Source of the DNA: Marisimplicoccus sp964437815
GTDB lineage: Bacteria; Bacteroidota; Bacteroidia; Flavobacteriales; Flavobacteriaceae
Assembly: GCA_964437815.1 (NCBI GenBank)
Contig: CAYTIE010000022.1
Coordinates: 1 to 17,900, forward strand
Length of the DNA stretch: 17,900 bases
Direction of reading: 5' to 3'
Below are positions 7,291 to 15,756 of the stretch, piece after piece. The position numbers were made by a program, and so were the translations under genes. The notes under the pieces are model-generated. The model did no database searches. It was not told where the DNA came from and saw only the letters and a list, made by a program, of their open reading frames with translations. How positions within the stretch are numbered: position 1 is the first letter of the stretch; the number at the start of each line of letters is the position of its first letter.

Positions 7291-8235
7291 TTGAACGAAC
7301 TTGAAATAGAATTAGATAACATTGATCCTCAAGATTTTTTCACTAATGAAAATATTTCATCTTTAAGATCTCATTTCCCGAAATTAAAAATTGTCCAGAG
7401 AGGCAATCTATTCAAAGTATTAGGTGAAAAGAAGTCTTTAAATGATTTTAATAAAAAATTTAAATACTTGACAAATTATTATTTGGAATTTAATTCTTTA
7501 AGTCCAAATGTAATTGATGAAATTATTTTAAATGATATTAGTTACAATGGTAAAAATAAGACCTCTTTAATACTATATGGAGTAGGGGGGAAACCTATAT
7601 TAGCAAAAACAAAGAACCAAAAGTTATTGGTGGAGAAATTAAGAAAAAAACAACTTGTATTTGCAATTGGCCCTGCTGGTACAGGAAAGACTTACACGGG
7701 AATAGCTATTGCAGTTAAGGCACTTAAAGAAAAAGAGGTTAAAAAAATCATTCTTACTAGACCTGCAGTTGAAGCAGGAGAGAATTTAGGTTATTTACCA
7801 GGTGATTTAAAAGAAAAACTAGATCCTTATATGCAACCTTTATATGATGCTTTGAGAGACATGATACCAACTATAAAATTAAATAAACTTCTAAGCGATA
7901 AGATTATTGAAATTGCACCTTTAGCATTTATGAGAGGTAGAACATTAGATAATGCATTTGTAATTCTGGATGAAGCGCAAAACACAACTCCTGCTCAAAT
8001 GAAAATGTTCCTAACAAGAATGGGAATGAATGCTAAGTTTATGGTTACCGGTGACCCAGGTCAAGTTGATTTGCCTAAAAATATTGTTTCAGGCTTAAAA
8101 GATGCATTGGTAGTTTTAAAGAATAAGAATGATATTGGAATAGTCCATCTTGATGATAAAGATGTTATGAGACACCCTATAGTTAAAAAAATAATTGACT
8201 CCTATAATAATAATGGAATTTATAAAAAGAAATGA
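7291..8235 (+). CDS. phoH: PhoH family ATPase/RNA-binding protein
   Basis: A 314-residue PhoH-type P-loop NTPase, a cytoplasmic protein generally linked to RNA metabolism together with the YbeY endonuclease; its exact role is not settled. The N-terminal ~100 residues form the KH-like region. Walker A is GPAGTGKT at residues 127-134, and Walker B is VILDEAQN with Asp227-Glu228. The strings TRPAVEAGE, LPGDLKEKLDPYMQP and TGDPGQVDLP are strongly conserved in the family. The start is TTG at 7291: an in-frame TAA stands at 7279-7281, no ATG or GTG lies between, and the resulting N-terminus (MNELEIEL) is the length and type expected for flavobacterial PhoH. Its last bases overlap purC by 4 bp (ATGA), suggesting translational coupling. 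Confidence 0.93.
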   Translation: MNELEIELDNIDPQDFFTNENISSLRSHFPKLKIVQRGNLFKVLGEKKSLNDFNKKFKYLTNYYLEFNSLSPNVIDEIILNDISYNGKNKTSLILYGVGGKPILAKTKNQKLLVEKLRKKQLVFAIGPAGTGKTYTGIAIAVKALKEKEVKKIILTRPAVEAGENLGYLPGDLKEKLDPYMQPLYDALRDMIPTIKLNKLLSDKIIEIAPLAFMRGRTLDNAFVILDEAQNTTPAQMKMFLTRMGMNAKFMVTGDPGQVDLPKNIVSGLKDALVVLKNKNDIGIVHLDDKDVMRHPIVKKIIDSYNNNGIYKKK

Positions 8236-9182
8236 TTGGAACAATTAATTCAACAGATTTTAAACTTCCTGGGTTGATTTCTAAATATGAAGGTAAAGTA
8301 AGAGATGTTTATGAATTAGAAAATCAAATATTAGTAATTGTTGCTTCTGATAGAATATCAGCTTTTGATATTATAATGCCAAAAATGATCCCATATAAAG
8401 GTCAAATATTAAATGAAATATCTACCTCTATGCTTAATACTACTAAAGATATTATTGATAATTGGTTAATTGATTCTCCAGATCCTAATGTGTCGATTGG
8501 TTATAAACTTTCTCCAATTAAGATTGAGATGGTTATTAGAGGTTATTTAAGTGGACACGCAGATAGACTCTATAAATCAGGTTTAAGATCAATTTGTGGA
8601 GTTAACTTACCTAATGGTATGAAATCTAATCAAAAGTTTGATAATCCAATCATTACTCCATCAACAAAAGCTTCAGTAGGACATGATGAGGATATATCTA
8701 AGGAGGATATAATTAAAAAGGGATTAGTATCTATTGATCAGTATGAAGAAATTGAATCGATAACTAAAAAGTTATTTGTTAGAGGTTCAGAGATTGCTAA
8801 TGAAAGAGGTCTTATACTTGTTGATACAAAATATGAATTCGGATATACAGATAACGGAAAACTCGTTTTAATAGATGAAATTCATACACCTGATTCTTCA
8901 AGATATTTTTATCAAGATTCTTATGAAGAAAATTTGAATAATAATAAACCGCAAAAGCAATTATCAAAGGAGTTCTTTAGACAATGGTTAATTGAAAATG
9001 GATTTTCTGGTAAAGAAGGTCAAATTCTTCCTAATATTACTGATGACACAGTTCTGGAAGTATCAAATAGATATATTGAACTATATGAAGGAATAACTGG
9101 AAGTGATTTTGTAAAAAGAGAGACAAGTAATCTCTATAATGATATTGAGATTAATATCATAAACTTCTTAAAAGATATTTAA
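8232..9182 (+). CDS. purC: Phosphoribosylaminoimidazole-succinocarboxamide synthase (SAICAR synthetase)
   Basis: Catalyses ATP-dependent joining of aspartate to CAIR, giving SAICAR in de novo purine synthesis. Recognised by EGKVRDVYE near residue 20, ASDRISAFD near 38-46, the GYLSGHADRLY segment (GYLxGHAxRxY is the family form) and VDTKYEFG plus DEIHTPDSSRYF in the C-terminal half. At 316 residues it belongs to the longer PurC type, like the yeast and many Bacteroidota enzymes, rather than the ~237-residue E. coli type. The start overlaps the phoH stop by 4 bp. The stop codon overlaps the tail of the convergent M20 gene by 4 bp, leaving no room for a separate terminator. Confidence 0.96.
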   Translation: MIGTINSTDFKLPGLISKYEGKVRDVYELENQILVIVASDRISAFDIIMPKMIPYKGQILNEISTSMLNTTKDIIDNWLIDSPDPNVSIGYKLSPIKIEMVIRGYLSGHADRLYKSGLRSICGVNLPNGMKSNQKFDNPIITPSTKASVGHDEDISKEDIIKKGLVSIDQYEEIESITKKLFVRGSEIANERGLILVDTKYEFGYTDNGKLVLIDEIHTPDSSRYFYQDSYEENLNNNKPQKQLSKEFFRQWLIENGFSGKEGQILPNITDDTVLEVSNRYIELYEGITGSDFVKRETSNLYNDIEINIINFLKDI

Positions 9183-10699
9183 TACTTCTCACTCAATATC
9201 CCAATAAAAGTTCTAATACCGTTTATATAGTTACTCACTTTAATGTTTTCGTTTGGACTATGTTGATTATTGTCTTTGTTAACAGTAGGAACACCTACAG
9301 CTGGAATATCCAATATACTTACAAAGGGTGAAATTGGTACAGACCCCCCACTAGTTCTTTTTTTAACTGGAGTTTTTCCAAAAGTTTTAGTAAGAGATTT
9401 ACTTAACCATTTACCTAGATCACTATTAATATCAGTTCTAAATGCAGGGTATGAGATACTAGAATCAAATGTTACTATCTTATCATAACTCATTCTTTCC
9501 TCTTTTGTAGGTCTTCTATCTAGTACTTTATATCCTAAATTCTCAATATGTTGTCTAACTAATTCATGTAATCTATACCCATCAGATTCTAAGACTAATC
9601 TAATATCAATCTCAGCAATACATTCTGAGGGGATAATTGTTCTAACTTCATTTTTTACCCATCCAGATTGAATTCCCCTGACATTTAAAGATGGGTATTG
9701 TAGAGCCTCTTGATAACTTCTTCCAACTTTTTCAGGTGATTTAAATTGCATCTCTGATAGCATTTTTTGTTCATCATCTGGGACTCTATTCAGATCTTCT
9801 AGGATTTCATTAGTTATTTCTATTCCATCATAATAACCATCAATTAAAACTAGGCCATTTTCATCTTTCATTGATGAAAGAATATTAGACATTCTAAATA
9901 CAGGATTTGGAGCATAGTTTCCAAAGTGTCCACTGTGTTGAGGAACAATCGGTCCGTATGTGGTTAAAGTAATCTTTGATATTCCTCTGTTACCAAAATT
10001 TAAGGTAGGGAGTCCACTTGAGTGTTGAGGTCCATCAAAAATCAATAAACCATCACTTTTTAAATCATCCGAATATTTAATTACTGTAGATGGAAGGCTT
10101 GGAGAACTTTTTTCTTCTTCAAAATCCATAATTAGTTTAATATTAAACTTAGGTGTTAGATTATTATTGTTGACTATTTCTAAAGCGTTAATCAACATCA
10201 TTACTGGACCTTTTGCATCTGAAGCTGATCTAGCAAATATCCTTAAGTTCTCATCATCTATTTCTTCAAGTGTTTTATTATTAAGATTTTCCCAGTCAAC
10301 AATGACATATTCTCCATTAGTATTCGGTTTTTTTAGCACTGGCTTATAGGGATCCTCTTGATACCATTTAGAATTATCTACAGGCTGGCCATCAAGATGC
10401 AAATAAATTAATATTGTTCTATAATCTTTGTTATATGATAATTCCGCTAATAACAGAGGAATTGATTCAGTTTCTAGTCTTTTTGTTTTAAATCCTAATT
10501 TATTAAATCTATTTGATGTCCACTTAAAAAGCTTTTCAATATTTTCTTTATTGTTCGCGTCATTTGGATAAGATAGAAACTCAATAAATTCATCGATATT
10601 ATTTACTGCTTGTTCTAATACTTCATTCTTAAATTCTCTCTGACCAAATAAAGGACTAGATATAATAATTGATAAAAAAATAACTTTAAATAATTTCAT
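9179..10699 (-). CDS. Secreted M20 family metallohydrolase (downstream tandem copy)
   Basis: A probable zinc aminoacylase/dipeptidase of the M20/M25/M40 family, exported by an N-terminal signal peptide. I place the start at 10699: the reading frame is open from an ATG at 10744, but only the internal Met gives a clean signal peptide (MKLFKVIFLSII...FGQ) that lines up with the paralogue next door, and the extra codons include a run of ten As. In the 506-residue form the metal and catalytic residues are His101-x-Asp103 in HLDGQPVD, the bridging Asp in ARSASDAKGP, the EEE cluster in MDFEEE, the Asp in FDGPQHSS and the late His in DNNQHSPNEN, so all M20 ligands appear present. A dimerisation-type insert containing VPQHSGHFGNYAPN follows. 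It is last in the seven-gene cluster. The substrate is unknown; extracytoplasmic peptide or acylamino-acid hydrolysis is likely. Confidence 0.85.
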   Translation of the reverse strand: MKLFKVIFLSIIISSPLFGQREFKNEVLEQAVNNIDEFIEFLSYPNDANNKENIEKLFKWTSNRFNKLGFKTKRLETESIPLLLAELSYNKDYRTILIYLHLDGQPVDNSKWYQEDPYKPVLKKPNTNGEYVIVDWENLNNKTLEEIDDENLRIFARSASDAKGPVMMLINALEIVNNNNLTPKFNIKLIMDFEEEKSSPSLPSTVIKYSDDLKSDGLLIFDGPQHSSGLPTLNFGNRGISKITLTTYGPIVPQHSGHFGNYAPNPVFRMSNILSSMKDENGLVLIDGYYDGIEITNEILEDLNRVPDDEQKMLSEMQFKSPEKVGRSYQEALQYPSLNVRGIQSGWVKNEVRTIIPSECIAEIDIRLVLESDGYRLHELVRQHIENLGYKVLDRRPTKEERMSYDKIVTFDSSISYPAFRTDINSDLGKWLSKSLTKTFGKTPVKKRTSGGSVPISPFVSILDIPAVGVPTVNKDNNQHSPNENIKVSNYINGIRTFIGILSEKY

Positions 10700-10745
10700 G
10701 ATACTTGTTTTATTTTTTTTTTGCATTTGTATAGTTGGGAACATA

Positions 10746-12269
10746 TTATTTAAGATCCTCTAAAAGTATTCCTAAATAAGCTTCAATTCCATTTATATAA
10801 TTAGAGATTTTTATGTTTTCATTTGGACTGTGTTGGTTATTATCTTTATTAACTGTAGGAACAGATACAGCTGGTATGTCTAATATTTTTACAAAAGGTG
10901 ATATAGGAACAGAACCACCACTAGTTCTTATCTTTACTGGTTCAACATTAAATGTTCTCTTAAGAGAAGCGATAAGCCATTCTCCGATAAAAGAATCAAT
11001 TTCTGTTCTATAAGCATCATAACTTATTGAAGAATTCATAGTAATAATTTTATTATATTTTAATCTTTCTTTTTTAGTAGGTTTCCTTTCTAATACAACA
11101 TATCCCAAATTTTCAATATGATTTTTAATTAAATTAATAAGCCTATTACCATCTGATTCAAGTACTAATCTAACATCAATTTCTGCTATACATTCAGATG
11201 GAACAATTGTTCTTACTTCATCTCTCACCCATCCTGACTGTATTCCTCGAACATTAAGTGAAGGATATTGAATAGATTCTTGATAACTAGAAGCAACATC
11301 ATCTGGAGTTTTAAACTGCATCTTATCTTTCATTTTAAGTTCGTCATCCGGTACTTCTTTTAAAATTTTTAAAGTTTTCTCGTCAATATCTATTCCATCA
11401 TAAAAACCATCAATTATAACTCTTCCATTTTTATCTTTCATTGAATTTAGTATCTCAGACATTCTAAATACAGGATTAGGAGCATAATTTCCAAAGTGAC
11501 CACTATGTTGGGGGACTATAGGGCCATAAGATGTTAATGTAATTTGTGAAATTCCTCTTGCACCAAATTCTAATGTAGGAAGGTTAGATGGATGTTCAGG
11601 CCCATCATAAATTAACAATGCATCGCTCTTAAGTTTGTCTGAATACTTTTTAACTGCATTAGTTAAATTAGGAGATCCTAATTCTTCTTCAAAATCCATT
11701 ATTACCTTAAGATTATAATTTAATTTATGATTCATGTTATTCATTATTTTAAATGCATTTAAAAGCATCATTACTGGACCTTTAGCATCAGAAGTAGATC
11801 TTGCAAAGATTCTGATATCGGAATCATTAATATTATTAGTTGTAATTGTTTCTAAAATACTCCAATCGACAGGTTTATACTCTCCAGCATCATATATCTT
11901 TAATTCAGCTTTATATGGATTTTCTTGGTTCCATCTAGAATTATCAACAGGTTGCCCATCAAATTGAAGATAAATAAGAATTGTCTTTGCACTACTTGAA
12001 ACGATTTTACTAGCAAGTAATAGAGGTAATTCAGGTGTTTCTAGTCTTTCGACTTTAAATCCATAGTTTTCAAAATTATCAATACCCCATTGAATCAAAG
12101 GCTCAAGTTCATTTTTGTTATTTGCATCATTTTTTAATGATAAAAACTCTCTGAATTCGTTAATACTTTCGATTCCAACTTTCAATGCTTCCTCTTTATA
12201 CATTCTTTGTGAGAAAGAGTTAATTGTAAACATTAAGGCTATGATTGATAAAGTAATTTTTTTTCTCAT
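10746..12269 (-). CDS. Secreted M20 family metallohydrolase paralogue with His-to-Gln at a metal ligand
   Basis: A 507-residue tandem paralogue of the next gene downstream, aligning along its whole length including the signal peptide (residues 1-21, ending SFSQ). Conserved blocks shared with the other copy include VPQHSGHFGNYAPNPVFRMS, PSLNVRGIQSGWV and NKDNNQHSPNENIK. The first metal-binding motif reads QFDGQPVD: Gln102 replaces the His that is a zinc ligand in M20 enzymes (codon CAA at 11966-11964), while the Asp two residues later, the SDAKGP Asp, the EEE cluster, the later Asp and the C-terminal His remain. The protein may bind one metal, work on different substrates or be non-catalytic. 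The ATG directly abuts the miaA stop with no gap, and the following M20 gene begins within about 50 bp. Confidence 0.85.
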   Translation of the reverse strand: MRKKITLSIIALMFTINSFSQRMYKEEALKVGIESINEFREFLSLKNDANNKNELEPLIQWGIDNFENYGFKVERLETPELPLLLASKIVSSSAKTILIYLQFDGQPVDNSRWNQENPYKAELKIYDAGEYKPVDWSILETITTNNINDSDIRIFARSTSDAKGPVMMLLNAFKIMNNMNHKLNYNLKVIMDFEEELGSPNLTNAVKKYSDKLKSDALLIYDGPEHPSNLPTLEFGARGISQITLTSYGPIVPQHSGHFGNYAPNPVFRMSEILNSMKDKNGRVIIDGFYDGIDIDEKTLKILKEVPDDELKMKDKMQFKTPDDVASSYQESIQYPSLNVRGIQSGWVRDEVRTIVPSECIAEIDVRLVLESDGNRLINLIKNHIENLGYVVLERKPTKKERLKYNKIITMNSSISYDAYRTEIDSFIGEWLIASLKRTFNVEPVKIRTSGGSVPISPFVKILDIPAVSVPTVNKDNNQHSPNENIKISNYINGIEAYLGILLEDLK

Positions 12270-13181
12270 TTATATATTTAAATTTTTGATATCTAGATCA
12301 TAATTATCTTCAATGTTGATTTTTTTAGAATCTGTATATTTTTTGAACCAAGTTATTTGCCTTTTTGCGTAATTTCTGGTGTTTTGTTTAATTTTATTAA
12401 TTGCGTCTTCATATGAAACCTTATTTTCAAAATAATTAATAAATTCCTTATAACCAACTGTATTCATTGTATTTAAATTTTTAAATTGTTTTAAATCATA
12501 CACTTCTTTTTCAAGACCTTGATCAATCATTTCATCAACTCTTTTATTAATTTTTGAATATAAATATTCTCTTGAGCATTGTAAAGATATTATGAAGGTA
12601 TTAAAATCCCTATCTTTATTTTTTCCACTTCTCATTGATGAAAAACTTTTGCCTGTGAATTCAATCACCTCTAGAGCTCTCAGGAGTCTACTAGAATTGC
12701 TTATATCAACTTGACTGTAGTATTTTGGATCTAGTTTTTCAATTTTCTTTTGTAAATATTTAATTCCTTTTTTCTCGAATGAATTTCTTACACTATTTCT
12801 AATATTTTTAGGTACATCGGGAAATTTATCAATTCCATATATAACAGAATCAGCATATAGTCCAGACCCTCCCACAAGAACCAAATAATCGTTTTTGGTA
12901 AATAGTTTATTTATAAGGTTTATAGCATCTTTTTCGTATAATCCAACATTGTACTTATCATGAATACTTTTATTGTGAATAAAATGATGTTTGACTTCAG
13001 ATAATTGAGATTCTGATGGGGGGGAGGTTCCAATTATTAATTCTTTATAAAATTGTCTTGAATCACAAGAAATAATATCAGTATTTAATTTCTTTGCAAT
13101 ATCTATGCTTAAAGAAGTTTTACCAATCCCAGTTGGTCCAGCAACATAAATTAATTTTTTTCTATTCAGCACGGTGGACAT
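12270..13181 (-). CDS. miaA: tRNA dimethylallyltransferase
   Basis: Adds a dimethylallyl group from DMAPP to N6 of adenine 37 in tRNAs that read codons starting with U. The 303-residue length is normal. The P-loop is GPTGIGKTS at residues 15-23, followed by DIISCDSRQFYKE, the LVGGSGLYADSVIYG segment, RLLRALEVIEFTGKS and NTMNTVGYKEF; TWFKKY lies near the C-terminus. The ATG at 13181 lies inside the end of the ion-channel gene (20-bp overlap), and its stop is immediately followed by the ATG of the first M20 gene. Translation of this stretch is probably coupled. Confidence 0.95.
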   Translation of the reverse strand: MSTVLNRKKLIYVAGPTGIGKTSLSIDIAKKLNTDIISCDSRQFYKELIIGTSPPSESQLSEVKHHFIHNKSIHDKYNVGLYEKDAINLINKLFTKNDYLVLVGGSGLYADSVIYGIDKFPDVPKNIRNSVRNSFEKKGIKYLQKKIEKLDPKYYSQVDISNSSRLLRALEVIEFTGKSFSSMRSGKNKDRDFNTFIISLQCSREYLYSKINKRVDEMIDQGLEKEVYDLKQFKNLNTMNTVGYKEFINYFENKVSYEDAINKIKQNTRNYAKRQITWFKKYTDSKKINIEDNYDLDIKNLNI

Positions 13182-13995
13182 TATCTACTAGGCTTGATCC
13201 ACATTTACGACAAAAAATTGCATCATCCTTATGCTTATCACTTAAGCACTCAGAGCATACCTTAGTATTAATATCAACTTCTCTTCTTCTCTTTGCCATT
13301 TCTGCAGATATAATTCCTGTAGGTACGGCAATAAGTCCATAACCTAGCATCATTAGCATAGATGCAATTAACTGTCCAAACATAGTAACTGGAGCAATAT
13401 CACCATATCCTACTGTAGTAATAGTAACTATACACCAGTAGATACTTGTAGGAATATTATTAAATCCTGATACAGGTCCTTCCACTAGATACATTATTGT
13501 TCCGAAAAGAATACATATGATTAATACAAACAATAGAAAAATTATAATTTTAGCTCTACTTACAAGTAATGCTCTAACTAAATAATTAGATTCACCAACA
13601 TATCTGGATATACGAAGTACTCTGAAGATTCTTAAAATACGTAAAGATCTAATTCCCATCAAAGTTTCTACACCAGCTCCAACAAAAATTAGTGCTAAAT
13701 ATTTTGGAATTGTAGCTAGAAGATCTATAATACCGTAAAAACTAAAAATATACTTTTTAGGGGTATTTACAGAATAGATTCTCAACCCATATTCTAATGT
13801 AAATAGTACAGTTATAACCCACTCTGCAGCATTAAGAAAATCATGATATTTTTGATTTATAGAATCAACAGTTTCAAGCGCTACTAGGAGTACACTCAAA
13901 ATAATCACAACAATTAATACTATATCAAATAATTGTCCAGCAGGAGTGTCTGCCTCGTATATAATATCATGTATTTTCTGTTTAAACTTATTCAA
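13162..13995 (-). CDS. Voltage-gated potassium channel with C-terminal zinc ribbon
   Basis: A 277-residue inner-membrane channel of the six-TM Kv/ion-transport family. Hydrophobic segments fall near residues 22-41, 57-74, 83-106, 150-170 and 205-228, with S4 between. S4 carries arginines every third residue (Arg116, 119, 122, 125, 128, 131), the voltage-sensor signature. The pore has TVGYGD at 194-199, the K+ selectivity filter. After S6 a cytoplasmic tail has C247-x2-C250 and C262-x2-C265, a zinc-ribbon-like knuckle. The only usable start is TTG at 13995: TAA stands three codons upstream in frame and no other Met occurs before residue 113. The gene overlaps the exonuclease gene by 8 bp and miaA by 20 bp. 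Confidence 0.88.
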   Translation of the reverse strand: MNKFKQKIHDIIYEADTPAGQLFDIVLIVVIILSVLLVALETVDSINQKYHDFLNAAEWVITVLFTLEYGLRIYSVNTPKKYIFSFYGIIDLLATIPKYLALIFVGAGVETLMGIRSLRILRIFRVLRISRYVGESNYLVRALLVSRAKIIIFLLFVLIICILFGTIMYLVEGPVSGFNNIPTSIYWCIVTITTVGYGDIAPVTMFGQLIASMLMMLGYGLIAVPTGIISAEMAKRRREVDINTKVCSECLSDKHKDDAIFCRKCGSSLVDNVHRAE

Positions 13996-15109
13996 TTGTT
14001 GATGTTATATAAATTTTATTCAAAGGTATAAGTTTTTTGAATTTTTGCTTACTAATTATATAATTTAAAATATTCTCTATATTCTGATTCTGATTAATCT
14101 TTACTGTCCTTGAATACAATTTTTCTTTAGTATTAATTTGATTATTTAATTCAAAAAACCCATAACCAATAATTTTTTTAGAAGAAACTAATAAAAAACT
14201 CTTTTCCCCCGGTTCTCTTCCGTTATCTATTATTAAAAACTCTTTACTAGGCGAATCAAAATCTCTAATTGACTTATCATAACCTACATAGTCAATTTTA
14301 TTGAATGCAGGTTTTATATGATCAATTTCACTGAATTTTTTAATTAATGCTATATAAAAACTGCCTGTTGCTTCAACCTCTATGTTTTTAACGTTATTTT
14401 GAATTGATTTTGGAATAAACTTATTACTTGTAAATAATTTGTTTATTCTACTTTTTATAGTCTTACTTGCCTCTATATATATGATTTCATTATGATGATT
14501 ATATACATAAAACACGCCTGTTTCATTTTTTATATTCTCAATAATCTTATTGAATACAGATCTTGCATTTTGGCCTAAATATGTAACTACATTTTTTGAA
14601 ATAATCTGTTTATCAATATCTTTTTGAATTAAAAGCCTAAATAATTCAACAGTTGCTTGTGCATCACCACTAGCTCGATGTCTTTGAGATAAAGGAATGC
14701 CTAGACTTTTAACTAATTTTCCAAGTTTATAAGATTCTTGATTTGGTAGTAGTTTTTGAGATAAGATTACTGTACAAAGAGATTCTTTTATATATTCATA
14801 ACCAAGTCTGTCAAATTCAACTTGTAATAATCTATAATCAAATTGAGCATTGTGTGCTACTAAAATTGTACTATCAGTTATTTGAATAATACGTTTTGCA
14901 ACTTCGCTAAAAACAGGGGCAGTTTTTACCATTTTAGCATTAATTCCAGTTAATCTTTCAACATACGGGCTGATTTCCCTATCAGGATTAATAAGACTTA
15001 TAAATTGATCAACCACTTTTTTTCCATCATACTTATATATTGCTATTTCAATGATGGATTCTTCATTGAATTTACCTCCTGTAGCTTCTAGGTCAACTAT
15101 ACTGTACAT
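13988..15109 (-). CDS. DnaQ-like DEDDh exonuclease fused to a degenerate GIY-YIG domain
   Basis: A 373-residue cytoplasmic protein. Residues 1-160 are a DnaQ/epsilon-type 3'-5' exonuclease with the full DEDDh set: Asp6 and Glu8 in VDLEATGG, Asp91 in AHNAQFD, and His144 and Asp149 in HRASGDA. A GIY-YIG (UvrC-N-like) domain follows at about 195-275: GVFYVYN (198-204), YIE (211-213), Arg221 and Asn270 in KPAFN. The YIG glycine is Glu213, and the position of the catalytic Glu appears to be Lys258, so this nuclease domain looks inactive. The last ~100 residues are not recognised. This exonuclease plus UvrC-like arrangement is known in bacteria, including Bacteroidota and actinobacteria, and suggests DNA repair or proofreading. 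It starts 5 bp after yggS. Confidence 0.85.
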   Translation of the reverse strand: MYSIVDLEATGGKFNEESIIEIAIYKYDGKKVVDQFISLINPDREISPYVERLTGINAKMVKTAPVFSEVAKRIIQITDSTILVAHNAQFDYRLLQVEFDRLGYEYIKESLCTVILSQKLLPNQESYKLGKLVKSLGIPLSQRHRASGDAQATVELFRLLIQKDIDKQIISKNVVTYLGQNARSVFNKIIENIKNETGVFYVYNHHNEIIYIEASKTIKSRINKLFTSNKFIPKSIQNNVKNIEVEATGSFYIALIKKFSEIDHIKPAFNKIDYVGYDKSIRDFDSPSKEFLIIDNGREPGEKSFLLVSSKKIIGYGFFELNNQINTKEKLYSRTVKINQNQNIENILNYIISKQKFKKLIPLNKIYITSTIE

Positions 15110-15114
15110 TAAAT

Positions 15115-15756
15115 TTATCTTTCTCCAAATATTCTACTTCCAATTCGAATCATATTTCCACCTTCATGTACTGCTAATTTATAATCATTACTCATTCCAA
15201 TTGATAAGTATCTAAAATTTTTATTAACTAATTTCAGTTGATTATATAATGAAGAGATTGATTTGAACTCATTTTTTATTAAATTTTCATCATTTGTAAG
15301 CGATGCCATTCCCATCAACCCAATAACATTAATAAAGTTTAGATTCTTTATATGTTTATAAAATTCATCAAAATCATTAATACTTATACCATATTTGCTT
15401 TCATCTTTTGAAATTTTTAATTGGATTAAACAATTAATAATTCTATTATTTTTATCTGCCTGCTTGTTTATTTCTTTGGCTAGTTTTATTGAATCTAAAG
15501 AATGAATTAAATCAACAAAAGATGCGATATATTTTACTTTATTTGATTGAAGATGACCAACCATGTTCCATTTAATATCCTTGGGTAATTTATTGTATTT
15601 ATCTGTAAGCTCCTGAACTCGATTCTCTCCAAATAGTCTTTGTCCGCAATTATATGCATTCATAATATCATCAATAGTCTTCGTTTTTGAAACTGCAACT
15701 ATATTTATATCTTCAGTAAGCTCGTTATACAAAATTTCAAGTCTTTCTTTTATCAT
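15115..15756 (-). CDS. yggS: YggS/PLPBP family PLP homeostasis protein
   Basis: A 213-residue single-domain fold-type III PLP-binding protein without known catalytic activity; the family buffers pyridoxal phosphate and affects amino-acid balance. The cofactor lysine is Lys24 in VAVSKTKT, followed by GQRLFGENRVQE, MVGHLQSNK, and near the end LSIGMSNDYKLAVHEGGNMIRIGSRIFGER (phosphate-binding region). The ATG lies inside the end of the oxidoreductase gene (4-bp overlap) and the exonuclease gene follows after 5 bp. Two other PLP enzymes occur in this window, but not in this transcript. Confidence 0.94.
   Translation of the reverse strand: MIKERLEILYNELTEDINIVAVSKTKTIDDIMNAYNCGQRLFGENRVQELTDKYNKLPKDIKWNMVGHLQSNKVKYIASFVDLIHSLDSIKLAKEINKQADKNNRIINCLIQLKISKDESKYGISINDFDEFYKHIKNLNFINVIGLMGMASLTNDENLIKNEFKSISSLYNQLKLVNKNFRYLSIGMSNDYKLAVHEGGNMIRIGSRIFGER

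Noticed and set aside
9270..9488. Plus-strand open frame of 72 codons inside the downstream M20 gene
   Set aside because: It is the antisense shadow of a conserved M20 segment. A similar frame at 10813-11013 exists only because the two M20 genes are paralogous.
11734..11967. Plus-strand open frame of 77 codons, with a paralogous shadow at 10167-10349
   Set aside because: Antisense to conserved M20 coding sequence, with no recognisable protein features or start context.
12115..12303. Plus-strand open frame of 62 codons across the M20/miaA junction
   Set aside because: Its hydrophobic look comes from being antisense to AT-rich signal-peptide codons.
13094..13342. Plus-strand open frame of 82 codons across miaA and the channel gene
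   Set aside because: Lies opposite two well-identified genes and has no family resemblance.
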